Positions 1 to 8,111 of a DNA stretch of 64,000 nucleotides are shown piece by piece. A program made the translations under genes and the position numbers. Each line of letters opens with the position of its first letter. Positions within the stretch are counted from its first letter, which is position 1. The stretch is taken from NCBI RefSeq assembly GCF_002454115.1, contig NZ_DKIH01000013.1, positions 195,717-259,716 on the forward strand, read 5' to 3'. Origin of the DNA: Sphingopyxis sp. UBA6723 (GTDB lineage: Bacteria > Pseudomonadota > Alphaproteobacteria > Sphingomonadales > Sphingomonadaceae). Under the pieces are notes generated by a model. The model did no database searches. It was not told the DNA's origin and saw nothing but the letters and a program-made list of their open reading frames with translations.

Positions 1-722
1 GCAGGCGACGCTGCATCAACCGCCATCCGGTCATCGCCGGGCTTGGCCTTTCCTGACGCAATTGGGGCAGCGGGCTGCGCTTCAACCGGCGGCGCGGCGG
101 CGAGTTGCTTCGGAACCGGCATGGCTTTCAGCTTCGTGCGCAGAATCGATAGCAGCGAATCGGGCGTGGCAATGCGTTCCGGCACTGCGCGACCAGCGCG
201 TAGCTGCGCCCGTTCGGCGAGAGGCGGATTGGTGCGGCGTACCCGCACGGCGGACACACCGTCGGTCAAGCCCAGTTGCTCGGCGGCGCCGCGCGATAGG
301 TCGATCAGTCGGTCGCCGACCATCGGGCCGCGATCGTTGACGCGCACCAATATCGTGCGTCCGGTATCGAGCGCGGTCACCTCGACATAGCTGGGCAGCG
401 GCAGCGTCTTGTGCGCGGCACTGATCCCGGCGGGATCGAATATCTCGCCATTGGCGGTCGGTCGTCCGGCCAATTCATCACCATACCAGCTGGCATAGCC
501 GACATCGTCATAATCGGCGATGTCCGACGGGGTGTAGGTCGTACCGCCGATCGTATAGGGATCGCCAATCTTGACCGGCGTGTCGCTTACGCCGCTGGCC
601 GATTGCGCGGGGGCTGGGCTGGCGGTCGGCCCGCCATCGCGCTCGCCGCCGAAACTGCCGCATCCGGCGAGCAGCAGCATTGCCCCCGCCATCAGCGCCG
701 TTTTTCTACCGATCGATTTCAT
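1..722 (-). CDS. rlpA: Septal ring lytic transglycosylase RlpA family lipoprotein (3' end outside window)
   Basis: RlpA proteins are outer-membrane lipoproteins that cleave glycan strands lacking stem peptides at the division septum. Reading the minus strand from ATG at 722 gives a lipoprotein signal ending LLLAGC, then a double-psi beta-barrel with YASWYGDELAGRPTANGE, AAHKTLPLPSYVEV and the RVNDRGP motif. The His and Asp linked to RlpA activity are therefore present. The frame is open to the left edge, so a C-terminal SPOR domain, if any, lies outside. The start codon sits inside the last 17 bases of the lytic transglycosylase gene upstream, so the two murein enzymes are probably co-transcribed and translationally coupled. 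Confidence 0.93.
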   Translation of the reverse strand, partial: MKSIGRKTALMAGAMLLLAGCGSFGGERDGGPTASPAPAQSASGVSDTPVKIGDPYTIGGTTYTPSDIADYDDVGYASWYGDELAGRPTANGEIFDPAGISAAHKTLPLPSYVEVTALDTGRTILVRVNDRGPMVGDRLIDLSRGAAEQLGLTDGVSAVRVRRTNPPLAERAQLRAGRAVPERIATPDSLLSILRTKLKAMPVPKQLAAAPPVEAQPAAPIASGKAKPGDDRMAVDAASP

Positions 723-1767
723 CCGCCAGCAACCCCACTGATAGTGCATAAAAATTGGAACAATTATAGTCCAATATCGCACGATAGTTACCGGTCAGCA
801 AATATGCGGTCCGTCCGGGGCCATCGGGTTCCAGCAGCACCGCCTGAACCTGTCCGTCGGGCCAGCGGCCGCCGATCGGCTGAATGCCGTCGGCGCGCCA
901 TTCGGCCATCGAGCGCCAACGGCTGTGGCGCGCGAAAACGCGGGGGCAACGAGTGGGGTTGAGGCGGCTAGCGAAACGATTGCGATCAAAGCTGCTCGGC
1001 ACCGTCACGGCCACGCCCCACGGCTGTCCGGCGCGCCAGCCGGCGCGGCGCAGATAAGCGCCGATCGATTCGATGGCATCGGCTTCGCTCGACCAGATGT
1101 TGGCACGACCGTCACCGTCGCCATCTTCGGCGACCGCCAGATAGACCGAAGGCAGGAACTGCGGATAGCCAAAAGCGCCGGCCCAACTTCCCTTCAGCAC
1201 GTTGCGCGGCACACCCTTTTCCACCATTTCCAGCGTCGCGATGAATTCGGGCTCGAAGAGGCTACGGCGGCGTCCTTCATACGCCAGCGTCGCCAGCGCT
1301 TCGGGCAGGTCAAAGCTGCCGGTGACCTGGCCGTAGGCGGTTTCGTGGCCGTAAATCGCGATCATGATGCTGGTCGGCACGCCAGTACGCGCCTCGATGC
1401 GCGCGAGCAAAGGCAGCAGTCGGTCATGAACGCGGCGGCCGCCATTGATCCGCGCTGCATCGACATGCCGTGCCTTATAGGGCGCGAAGTTCGGGATCGG
1501 CGTGTCGTTGGTCGGCGGACTGCCCAGATTGTCCCGGTCGAGCGCGATCACCCGCGGATTATAGCGCAAACCCGCAGTGACGCGGTCGAACGTCTGTCGG
1601 GAGACCCCGCGCGCCTGCGCCTTGGGCCATAACGACTGGACATAGGCATCGAAGCCGCTGTCGCCGCCCTGCGCGTGTAACGGCGCCGATGCCGTGAAGA
1701 GGCTGGCCGACAGGACGGCGGCGGCGAGAGCAAAAATGCGCCCGATTTTCGAAATGATAGCATGCAT
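706..1767 (-). CDS. Lytic murein transglycosylase (GH103, MltB-like)
   Basis: Periplasmic muramidase-type enzyme that cleaves the MurNAc-GlcNAc bond to form 1,6-anhydro products. After an N-terminal signal peptide (residues about 1-32, ending PLHAQG), the catalytic domain carries IYGHETAYG, whose Glu is the expected GH103 acid/base. FGYPQFLPSVYLAVAEDGD matches the conserved GYxQFmPs region. The C-terminus resembles a degenerate peptidoglycan-binding region. ATG at 1767 is preferred because GGTGGGA lies just upstream; an in-frame ATG at 1782 would add five residues. It overlaps rlpA by 17 bases, suggesting one cell-wall remodelling operon. Confidence 0.93.
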   Translation of the reverse strand: MHAIISKIGRIFALAAAVLSASLFTASAPLHAQGGDSGFDAYVQSLWPKAQARGVSRQTFDRVTAGLRYNPRVIALDRDNLGSPPTNDTPIPNFAPYKARHVDAARINGGRRVHDRLLPLLARIEARTGVPTSIMIAIYGHETAYGQVTGSFDLPEALATLAYEGRRRSLFEPEFIATLEMVEKGVPRNVLKGSWAGAFGYPQFLPSVYLAVAEDGDGDGRANIWSSEADAIESIGAYLRRAGWRAGQPWGVAVTVPSSFDRNRFASRLNPTRCPRVFARHSRWRSMAEWRADGIQPIGGRWPDGQVQAVLLEPDGPGRTAYLLTGNYRAILDYNCSNFYALSVGLLADEIDR

Positions 1768-1876
1768 GACGTTCCCACCCATAAGATGTGTCTCGCACAG
1801 ATGCGAGCGCCTTGGCTAGGCAATGGCGGGACGAGCCGAGTCATCTGCGCGACAGGCCGATCGAAGAAGGTTTTTC

Positions 1877-1904
1877 TTGCCGCATCGGCCCATCGCGCTA
1901 TGGC
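1877..1904 (+). promoter_or_regulatory. Possible sigma-70-type promoter of tRNA-Ser(TGA)
   Basis: TTGCCG at 1877-1882 and TATGGC at 1899-1904 are separated by 16 bases. The -10 box ends 11 bases before the mature tRNA 5' end. This is a visual match only. Confidence 0.4.
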
Positions 1905-1915
1905 GGCGGCCGTGC

Positions 1916-2005
1916 GGACAGGTGGCCGAGTGGTTTAAGGCAGCGGTCTTGAAAACCGCCGTGGGTGCAAGCTCACCGTGGGTTCGAATCCCACCCTGTC
2001 CGCCA
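1916..2005 (+). tRNA. tRNA-Ser(TGA), with encoded CCA
   Basis: The acceptor arm GGACAGG (1916-1922) pairs with CCTGTCC (1995-2001). Discriminator G is at 2002 and CCA at 2003-2005. The anticodon loop CTTGAAA gives anticodon TGA, which reads UCA and related serine codons. The long variable arm (GGGTGCAAGCTCACC region) is the class II feature expected of tRNA-Ser, and the T-loop is GGTTCGAATCC. Confidence 0.97.
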
Positions 2006-2010
2006 AATGG

Positions 2011-3003
2011 CTATCGGCGGCGCTTTGGCGGATTGGCTGCGGCGCGGTCCTCGGCAGCCAGTTTCTGCCAGCGATCGAAGCGGTCGGCGGTCAGTGTGCC
2101 AGCGTTGATGGCGGCGCGGACGGCGCAGTCCGGCTCTGCGTCATGCGCGCAGTCGGAAAAGCGACATTGCTCTGCCACCAGAATGAAATCGTCGAACATC
2201 TCGGCAATGCCCACCGCCGCTTGCGGCAGTTGGAGCTCGCGCATCCCCGGCGTGTCGAGCAACCAGCCGCCGTGATCGAGCCGGTGCATTTCACGGACGG
2301 TGGTTGTGTGGCGTCCGGTATCGTCGTGCGGGCGGATCGCCTGGGTGGCGATATCGCTCGATCCGCGCAATGTGTTGACCAATGTCGATTTTCCGACGCC
2401 CGATGAGCCAAGCAGCGCCACAGTCTCGCCCGGCCCGCACCATGCTGCCAGGCGCGCAACGCTCGCAGGATCGCGGCCATTGACCGGTTCGACGCGCAAT
2501 CCCGGTTCGATCGCGCGCGCGGCGGCGACGAATTTCCCAGGATCATCGGTCAAGTCGGTCTTGGTCAAGACGACGACCGGTTTAACCCCCACTTCGCGTG
2601 CCAGAACCAGATAGCGCTCCAGCCGCGCAACGCTGAAATCCTGATTGCAGGACGCGACGACGAACAGCGTGTCGACATTGGCCGCGATCATCTGCTCGCG
2701 GTTCGGATCGCCGGGTGCGCGCCGCTTGAACAGGTTCTGCCGTTCCAGAACGCGGGCAGCCTCCTGTGTACTCCGATCGATGAGCAGCCAGTCGCCGACG
2801 GTCGGGTGGGGGTCGGATGGCCCGGCACCGACGATATAAGGAGAGATAAGCTGCTGTCCGCCCGCACCTGCGACGGAAATCTGACCGCGGTGAACCGTCA
2901 TGACCCGGACCGGTAGGCATGTCGCAACCTCATCATCAGTCATCTGCTCGGCAAAATAAGGACGCCAGCCGAGTGTTTCCAAAATTTCGTTGGCAGATGT
3001 CAT
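2011..3003 (-). CDS. rsgA: Small ribosomal subunit biogenesis GTPase RsgA
   Basis: RsgA is a circularly permuted GTPase that checks late 30S subunit maturation. The 330-residue product has an N-terminal OB-fold (about residues 30-95). The G motifs follow in permuted order: TKTD at 147-150 (G4), GSSGVGKS at 199-206 (P-loop) and DTPGM at 250-254 (G3). A C-terminal zinc site has Cys280, Cys285, His287 and Cys293. The frame is open further upstream, but ATG 3003 places the start at MTSANEILETLGW, matching family length. It lies convergent to tRNA-Ser, six bases away, and divergent from the autotransporter gene. Confidence 0.96.
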   Translation of the reverse strand: MTSANEILETLGWRPYFAEQMTDDEVATCLPVRVMTVHRGQISVAGAGGQQLISPYIVGAGPSDPHPTVGDWLLIDRSTQEAARVLERQNLFKRRAPGDPNREQMIAANVDTLFVVASCNQDFSVARLERYLVLAREVGVKPVVVLTKTDLTDDPGKFVAAARAIEPGLRVEPVNGRDPASVARLAAWCGPGETVALLGSSGVGKSTLVNTLRGSSDIATQAIRPHDDTGRHTTTVREMHRLDHGGWLLDTPGMRELQLPQAAVGIAEMFDDFILVAEQCRFSDCAHDAEPDCAVRAAINAGTLTADRFDRWQKLAAEDRAAANPPKRRR

Positions 3004-3221
3004 GGGGTGCTGATGCGTCTTTCTGTTGCGGCCTGCGCATATGTCGCCCGCGACCGCGCTAGGCCTTTTCGGCGCTTTGCGCTGCCGTGGCAACCGCATT
3101 GGGTGCTGCGACGCGGCGCTGGTGGGACGGGGTGATCTTAATTCCAAGGCTGAGCCGCAGGGGCTCCGTCTTGTGATTGTCGCCGGGATGCCATCCCGGC
3201 CCCGATCACAAGAGGAACCCG

Positions 3222-6200
3222 ATGCGCAACACCTTGCTGGCCACCACATGTCTGGCCGCCCTGCTTTCGACGACGGCCCAGGCCGAAACGACGATCACCA
3301 CCGCGACCACCGCGCCGGTGCGGACGTCGACGATCAAATCGGGCGCGCCTGATGATATCAAGATCACGTCTGCGGGCTCGGTGAAGCCGACGGGCGGCAC
3401 CGCGGTGACGATCGACAGCAATCACAAGGTCATCAACGAAGGCACGATCGAGATCAGTAACGTCAACGGCGCACGCGGCATTGTAGCCAATGCCGGGACG
3501 GTCGGTGCGATCACCAATGCCGCAACCGGCAAGATCATCCTCGACGAGCCCTATGCCCCGACCGACATCGACAACGACGGCGACATCGACGGCGCCTTTG
3601 CGCTGGGCAGCAACCGCGTCGGCATCGCGACGCTCGGTGCCTTCACCGGCAATATCGTCAACAGTGGGGCGATCACGATCGAGGGGAATGATTCGGCAGG
3701 GATCCGCTTGGGCGGGCCGCTGACCGGCAATTTCACCACCGACGGCACGATCTCCGTGCTCGGCGATCGCGCGCTCGGCGTCGGGTTGCAGGATGTGACC
3801 GGCAATGTCCGGCTGGCTGGCACCATCACCGCTACCGGCCTCGACGCGACGGCTGCGCGGCTGGCAGGCAACATCACGGGTGCGCTCGTCGTTCAGGGCA
3901 ATCTCACGGCCACCGGCTATCGCTTCACAACGCCGCCGGCCGATCCCTCAAAGCTTGATGCCGACGATCTGTTGATCGGTGGTCCGGCGCTGTCGATTGA
4001 AGGCAATGTGACCGGCGGCATCGTCCTCGCGGTCCCGCCCAAGGACAACAGCACCACCGACAATGACGAGGACAAGGACGGTATCCCTGATGACAAGGAG
4101 GGCAGCGTCGCGGTGCGGTCGTTCGGATCGGCCGCCGCGGTACGGATCGGATCGGCAACCCAAAGCGTCACCATTGGCCCGGTCGCCGGTACGGGAACCG
4201 GGCTTGGCTTGATCATTGATGGGTCGGTGATCGGCAACGGACTTTATGCCGGCAAGGACGGCAACGGCATGCAGATCGGCGGCTTGGGCGGCGCCGTGAC
4301 CATCGCGGGTGGCATCGGCATCGGCGCAACCGGCAGCGTCGCTGCGCTGTCGAGAGATGTTGCGGCGACGGCGATCCGGATCGGCAGCGGGGCGACGACC
4401 CCCGAATTGCGCAACGCGGGCAAGGTTGAGGCGACGACCGCGGGCAATGTCGCCGGTTCGATCGCGACTGGGGTACTGGTCGAGGCAGGCAGCGACGTGG
4501 CGCTGATCCGCAACAGCGGCACGATCGCGGCGAAAACCGGCGGCGACAATGGCACGGCCCGCGCGATTGTCGATCTTTCCGGCAATGTCGATGTCGTCGA
4601 GAATAGCGGTGCGATCAGCGCCACCGGCGCGCTGGCCAGCTCCGACCGCAACGTCGCGATCGATCTGGCAGCCCATGCGACCGGCGCAACGGTGAAACAG
4701 ACCGCCGTGGCATCGGGCATCACCGCCCCGAGCATCGTTGGCGACGTGCGGTTCGGCGGCGGCAATGACGTGTTCGACATCGCCGACGGCTCGGTGAAAG
4801 GAAACAGCTTCTTTGGCGGCGGCAACAACCGTCTGGCGCTGTCGGGCGACGCCACTTATGCGGGCAACGCACGCTTTGGGGCGGGCAATGACAGCATGAC
4901 GCTGGCCGGAACATCCAGATTCACCGGCGCTGCCGATTTCGGTGGCGGCAACGACACGCTGAGCATCGGCGGCACGTCCATCTTTTCGGGTTCCTTGGCC
5001 AATGCGCAGGGTCTTGCCGTGTCGGTCAGCGGGGGGACCTTTGACGTATCCGGCGCGGCGCAAATTGCCTCGCTGGCGGTCACCGACAAAGGGACGCTGG
5101 GCGTTCTGCTCGACACCGGCAGCACCGGTACGGCGTTGCAGGTGACCGGGAACGCCAGCTTCGGTGCCGAATCCAAACTGGCGTTGCGGCTGACCAGCAT
5201 CGAACAGGCCGAGGGACGCCACATCGTCCTGACCGCGGGATCGCTGACCGGGGCAAGCAATCTCACCGCATCGCAGACGCTGCTGCCGTTCCTCTACAAA
5301 GGCACGCTGACGTCGAACGCGACCCAGTTGATCATCGATGTAGCGCGCAAAAGCACCAGCGATCTTGGGCTCAATCGATCCGAAGCGGGTGCGTTCAATG
5401 CGGTGATTGATGCCGTGGTGGCGGACCAGAAGGTCGAAGACGTCTTCCTTGGCATCACCGATGGCGATCAGTTCCGCGCCCAACTGGGCCAGATGTTGCC
5501 GGAACATGAAGGCGGCGTGTTCGAAACCGTTACCTCAGGCTCGCGTGCGCTGTCGCGCTACCTGCAGGATCCCAATGCGCCGTTCCAGGATGAAGGAAAA
5601 TGGGGCTATTGGGTTAATCAGGCAGTGTGGGGGACGTCGAAAAGCATTGGCGATACGGCCAGCTATGACGTCAGCGGCTGGGGCATCGGCCTTGGCGCGG
5701 AAATCAAGAGCGATGTCGGCAATTTCGGCGGTTCCATCGCTTTCCTCAGCGGCAAGGACGGCAATGGCAGCAATGCCAATGAGGTTAGCACCAGCCAGTT
5801 CGAAGGCGCGTTGCATTGGCGCTTGCGATCCAAGGGCTTTATGGCCAACGCCCGCGTATCGGGTGCCCCGATCAGCCTGAAAGGCACCCGTATTTTCAGC
5901 GCGGAGGCCGGCGCCGACGATATCGAAAAGACGATGAAGGGCAAATGGGACGGCACTTTGTGGTCGGCTTCGGGCTCGCTCGCCTATGATGCGCACGCCG
6001 GCGGGATCACGATCCGCCCGATGGTTGCAGTCGATTATTTCAAGCTGACCGAAAAAGGCTATCAGGAAACCGGCGGCGGCGATGCGCTCGACCTGAAAGT
6101 GCTCGGCCGCGATAGCGACGAGTTGGCCGTGTCGGGCACCGTTGCCCTTGGCATGGATTTCGGCGGCCTCGACCAATATGACGGCTGGACGCGCTTTGAG

Positions 6201-6434
6201 ATTGAGGGCGGGCGCCGCCAGATTGTCGGCGGCACGCTGGGTTCGACCACCGCGTCGTTCAAGGACGGCACGCCGTTCACCCTTACCCCTGATGATCGCA
6301 CGAGCGGCTGGGTCGGCCGTCTCCGTGGCATTGCTGGCAATTCGGCCTTTCAGGTCGCTGGCGAAATGTCCGCGGAGGAACAGCAAAACCGCGTTGGTTG
6401 GGCGTTCCGTGCGAGTCTGCGGGTCGGCCTCTAG
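3222..6434 (+). CDS. Autotransporter outer-membrane beta-barrel protein
   Basis: Large surface protein (1070 aa) with Type V secretion architecture. A Sec signal peptide (MRNTLLATTCLAALLSTTAQA) is followed by a long Gly/Ala/Thr/Asn-rich passenger of imperfect beta-helix-like repeats (many GNxxxG and SGxI turns, FGGGND-type repeats near residues 515-590). The last roughly 270 residues form an autotransporter barrel containing WGYWVNQAVWGTSK. Two acidic stretches, DIDNDGDIDGA and DNDEDKDGIPDD, resemble calcium-binding thrombospondin type 3 repeats. ATG 3222 is chosen because AGAGGAA precedes it and the signal peptide begins there. The last residue is Leu, not the usual aromatic. The passenger's substrate is unknown. 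Confidence 0.9.
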   Translation: MRNTLLATTCLAALLSTTAQAETTITTATTAPVRTSTIKSGAPDDIKITSAGSVKPTGGTAVTIDSNHKVINEGTIEISNVNGARGIVANAGTVGAITNAATGKIILDEPYAPTDIDNDGDIDGAFALGSNRVGIATLGAFTGNIVNSGAITIEGNDSAGIRLGGPLTGNFTTDGTISVLGDRALGVGLQDVTGNVRLAGTITATGLDATAARLAGNITGALVVQGNLTATGYRFTTPPADPSKLDADDLLIGGPALSIEGNVTGGIVLAVPPKDNSTTDNDEDKDGIPDDKEGSVAVRSFGSAAAVRIGSATQSVTIGPVAGTGTGLGLIIDGSVIGNGLYAGKDGNGMQIGGLGGAVTIAGGIGIGATGSVAALSRDVAATAIRIGSGATTPELRNAGKVEATTAGNVAGSIATGVLVEAGSDVALIRNSGTIAAKTGGDNGTARAIVDLSGNVDVVENSGAISATGALASSDRNVAIDLAAHATGATVKQTAVASGITAPSIVGDVRFGGGNDVFDIADGSVKGNSFFGGGNNRLALSGDATYAGNARFGAGNDSMTLAGTSRFTGAADFGGGNDTLSIGGTSIFSGSLANAQGLAVSVSGGTFDVSGAAQIASLAVTDKGTLGVLLDTGSTGTALQVTGNASFGAESKLALRLTSIEQAEGRHIVLTAGSLTGASNLTASQTLLPFLYKGTLTSNATQLIIDVARKSTSDLGLNRSEAGAFNAVIDAVVADQKVEDVFLGITDGDQFRAQLGQMLPEHEGGVFETVTSGSRALSRYLQDPNAPFQDEGKWGYWVNQAVWGTSKSIGDTASYDVSGWGIGLGAEIKSDVGNFGGSIAFLSGKDGNGSNANEVSTSQFEGALHWRLRSKGFMANARVSGAPISLKGTRIFSAEAGADDIEKTMKGKWDGTLWSASGSLAYDAHAGGITIRPMVAVDYFKLTEKGYQETGGGDALDLKVLGRDSDELAVSGTVALGMDFGGLDQYDGWTRFEIEGGRRQIVGGTLGSTTASFKDGTPFTLTPDDRTSGWVGRLRGIAGNSAFQVAGEMSAEEQQNRVGWAFRASLRVGL

Positions 6435-6454
6435 CCCCCCGGCCGGCCCCGCGT

Positions 6455-6494
6455 GCAAGGGGGAGGCACATCCCTACCCCCGCCTCCCCCTTGC
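6455..6494 (+). terminator. Strong hairpin after the autotransporter gene
   Basis: GCAAGGGGGAGGC (6455-6467) pairs perfectly with GCCTCCCCCTTGC (6482-6494) around a 14-base loop, 21 bases after the stop codon. Only a short T-rich tail follows, so efficiency is uncertain. It separates the autotransporter from the sigma factor gene. Confidence 0.6.
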
Positions 6495-6667
6495 TTAGAC
6501 AGAAATGAACGAAGGTACCGATGCTTGCACTGCCCCTCCTCTCATATCCGCCGCCGCAGTTGCGCGGCGAGACATGGGCGCTATATGACGGCGACATCGG
6601 GGGAACCTATGGCGTGCGCCGGGGCGGCGCTGACCGGCGGAAAATGGCGTTCCAGAGCAAACAATCG

Positions 6668-7189
6668 ATGACCAGTTCGCGTGACCGAACCGATGCCGCG
6701 CAAGGCATCGAAGGCGTATTGCTCGCCAACCGGGACCGGATCGTCCGGTTCTTGCACGTACGCGGCGCGGGCGATGCGGCCGAGGATCTGTTTCAGGATC
6801 TGTGGATGCGGCTGACCGATCGCCCGATGGGACCAGTCGCGGATCCGCTGCCCTATGTGATGCGCGCCGCGAACAATCTGATGCTCGACCGCTATCGCTC
6901 GGCGCGACAGAGCGCGCTGCGTGACAAGGCGTGGGGTGAGGCCGCGGCGGGACATCACCCCTCCGCCGAGACATCACTGATCTCGCGTCAACAGCTGGAA
7001 CAGGTCGATGCAGCGATTGCCGCCACCGGCGAGCGGGCGGCGCGTATTTTCAAACGGTTCCGGATCGACGGGGTGGCGCAGCGCGATATAGCCCAGGAAA
7101 TGGGGGTCAGCCTGAGCACAGTCGAAGCCGATTTGCGCAAAGTCTATGCCGTACTTGCTGCGCTACGGAGGCAGTTTGATGCATTCTGA
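6668..7189 (+). CDS. ECF RNA polymerase sigma factor (FecI-like)
   Basis: Directs RNA polymerase to promoters of a cell-surface signalling regulon. The product is about 173 aa, typical for ECF sigma factors. Region 2 contains AAEDLFQDLWMRLTD and YVMRAANNLMLDRYR. Region 4 has a helix-turn-helix, GVAQRDIAQEMGVSLSTVEA. The start is uncertain: ATG 6668 gives the usual N-terminus, and ATG 6644 (with GGCGGAA very close upstream) is an alternative. The stop overlaps the following fecR-like gene by 11 bases, so sigma and anti-sigma factor are translationally coupled. The trio with fecR and the STN receptor defines a FecIRA-type system. Confidence 0.92.
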   Translation: MTSSRDRTDAAQGIEGVLLANRDRIVRFLHVRGAGDAAEDLFQDLWMRLTDRPMGPVADPLPYVMRAANNLMLDRYRSARQSALRDKAWGEAAAGHHPSAETSLISRQQLEQVDAAIAATGERAARIFKRFRIDGVAQRDIAQEMGVSLSTVEADLRKVYAVLAALRRQFDAF

Positions 7190-8111
7190 CATGAACAGCA
7201 TCGAAGCGCGCGCCATCGACTGGCTGATCCGCCAGCGTGATCCGGCTTTTGACGATTGGGACGGCTTCGCCGACTGGCTCGCCGAGAATTCCGAGCATGT
7301 CGCGATCTATGATGCGGTGGCGAGTCTTGATCAGGATCTCGACGCGCTGACCCAGGTCGCCAAGCCCGTGCCCCTGGCCATGCCGACCACCCCGCGCCGT
7401 CCGTCGCGTCGTGCCTGGGTCGGCGGAGCGATCGCAGCCGCGTTGGTCGCGGTGATCGGCCTATCAACGCTGAACCCGTTTGGTAATGCCAACCGGATCG
7501 AGACTGCGGCGGGGGAACATCGCACGATCGAGCTCGCCGACGGATCGCGGATCGAAATCAACGGGGGCTCGGTAGTCGAAATTGACAAGGATCGCCCGCG
7601 CTTTGCCCGGCTGGAAGCGGGCGAAGCGATGTTCCATGTCGTCCATCGCGACGACGACCCCTTTATCGTCGAAACGGGCAACGACCGGATCGTCGACCTT
7701 GGTACCGCATTCAACGTCGTACGGCGCGAACGGCAGACATTGGTCGCGGTGTCGGAAGGCATTGTCCTCTACAATCCCGACCGCGACAAGGTCCGCCTCG
7801 TCGCAGGCAAGGCGATCGAGGCCCGCGACAACGATAGCCAACCCCCGGCAGTACAGGACGTCGATATCGCCAGCATTGGTGGGTGGCGAACCGGTTTGCT
7901 GGTTTACAATGACGCGCCGCTTGCCGTTGTTGCCGAGGATCTGAAACGCACCGCCGGAATCGAGGTCCGCATTTCGCCCGGCGCGGCCGACCTGTCGTTC
8001 CGCGGCGCGCTGATTATCGACAAGAACCGCAATCGCACGATCGCCGATCTTGCCGCCCTTTCGGGAACGAAGGCCGAGCGGCAGGGCGACGGCTGGATCC
8101 TGATCCGCTGA
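7179..8111 (+). CDS. FecR family anti-sigma factor/transducer
   Basis: Single-pass inner-membrane protein (310 aa) expected to hold or activate the neighbouring sigma factor and read the receptor's periplasmic signal. The cytoplasmic N-terminus (residues 1-75) has the DUF4880-like pattern RAIDWLIRQRDPAFDDWDGF. A transmembrane helix lies at about 80-98. The periplasmic FecR domain begins with AGEHRTIELADGSRIEINGGS-type repeats and ends in a small STN-like domain (LKRTAGIEVRISPG). ATG 7179 has an excellent GGAGG seven bases upstream and lies inside the sigma gene's end. Its stop codon overlaps the beginning of the receptor frame. Confidence 0.93.
   Translation: MHSDMNSIEARAIDWLIRQRDPAFDDWDGFADWLAENSEHVAIYDAVASLDQDLDALTQVAKPVPLAMPTTPRRPSRRAWVGGAIAAALVAVIGLSTLNPFGNANRIETAAGEHRTIELADGSRIEINGGSVVEIDKDRPRFARLEAGEAMFHVVHRDDDPFIVETGNDRIVDLGTAFNVVRRERQTLVAVSEGIVLYNPDRDKVRLVAGKAIEARDNDSQPPAVQDVDIASIGGWRTGLLVYNDAPLAVVAEDLKRTAGIEVRISPGAADLSFRGALIIDKNRNRTIADLAALSGTKAERQGDGWILIR

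Noticed and set aside
4700..5000. Repeated GGCGGCGGCAATGAC-like units as a possible CRISPR array
   Set aside because: They are coding repeats in the autotransporter passenger with no regular spacers.
3948..5507. Long open frame antisense to the autotransporter
   Set aside because: It mirrors the high third-position GC of the real gene and has no recognisable domain or ribosome-binding site.
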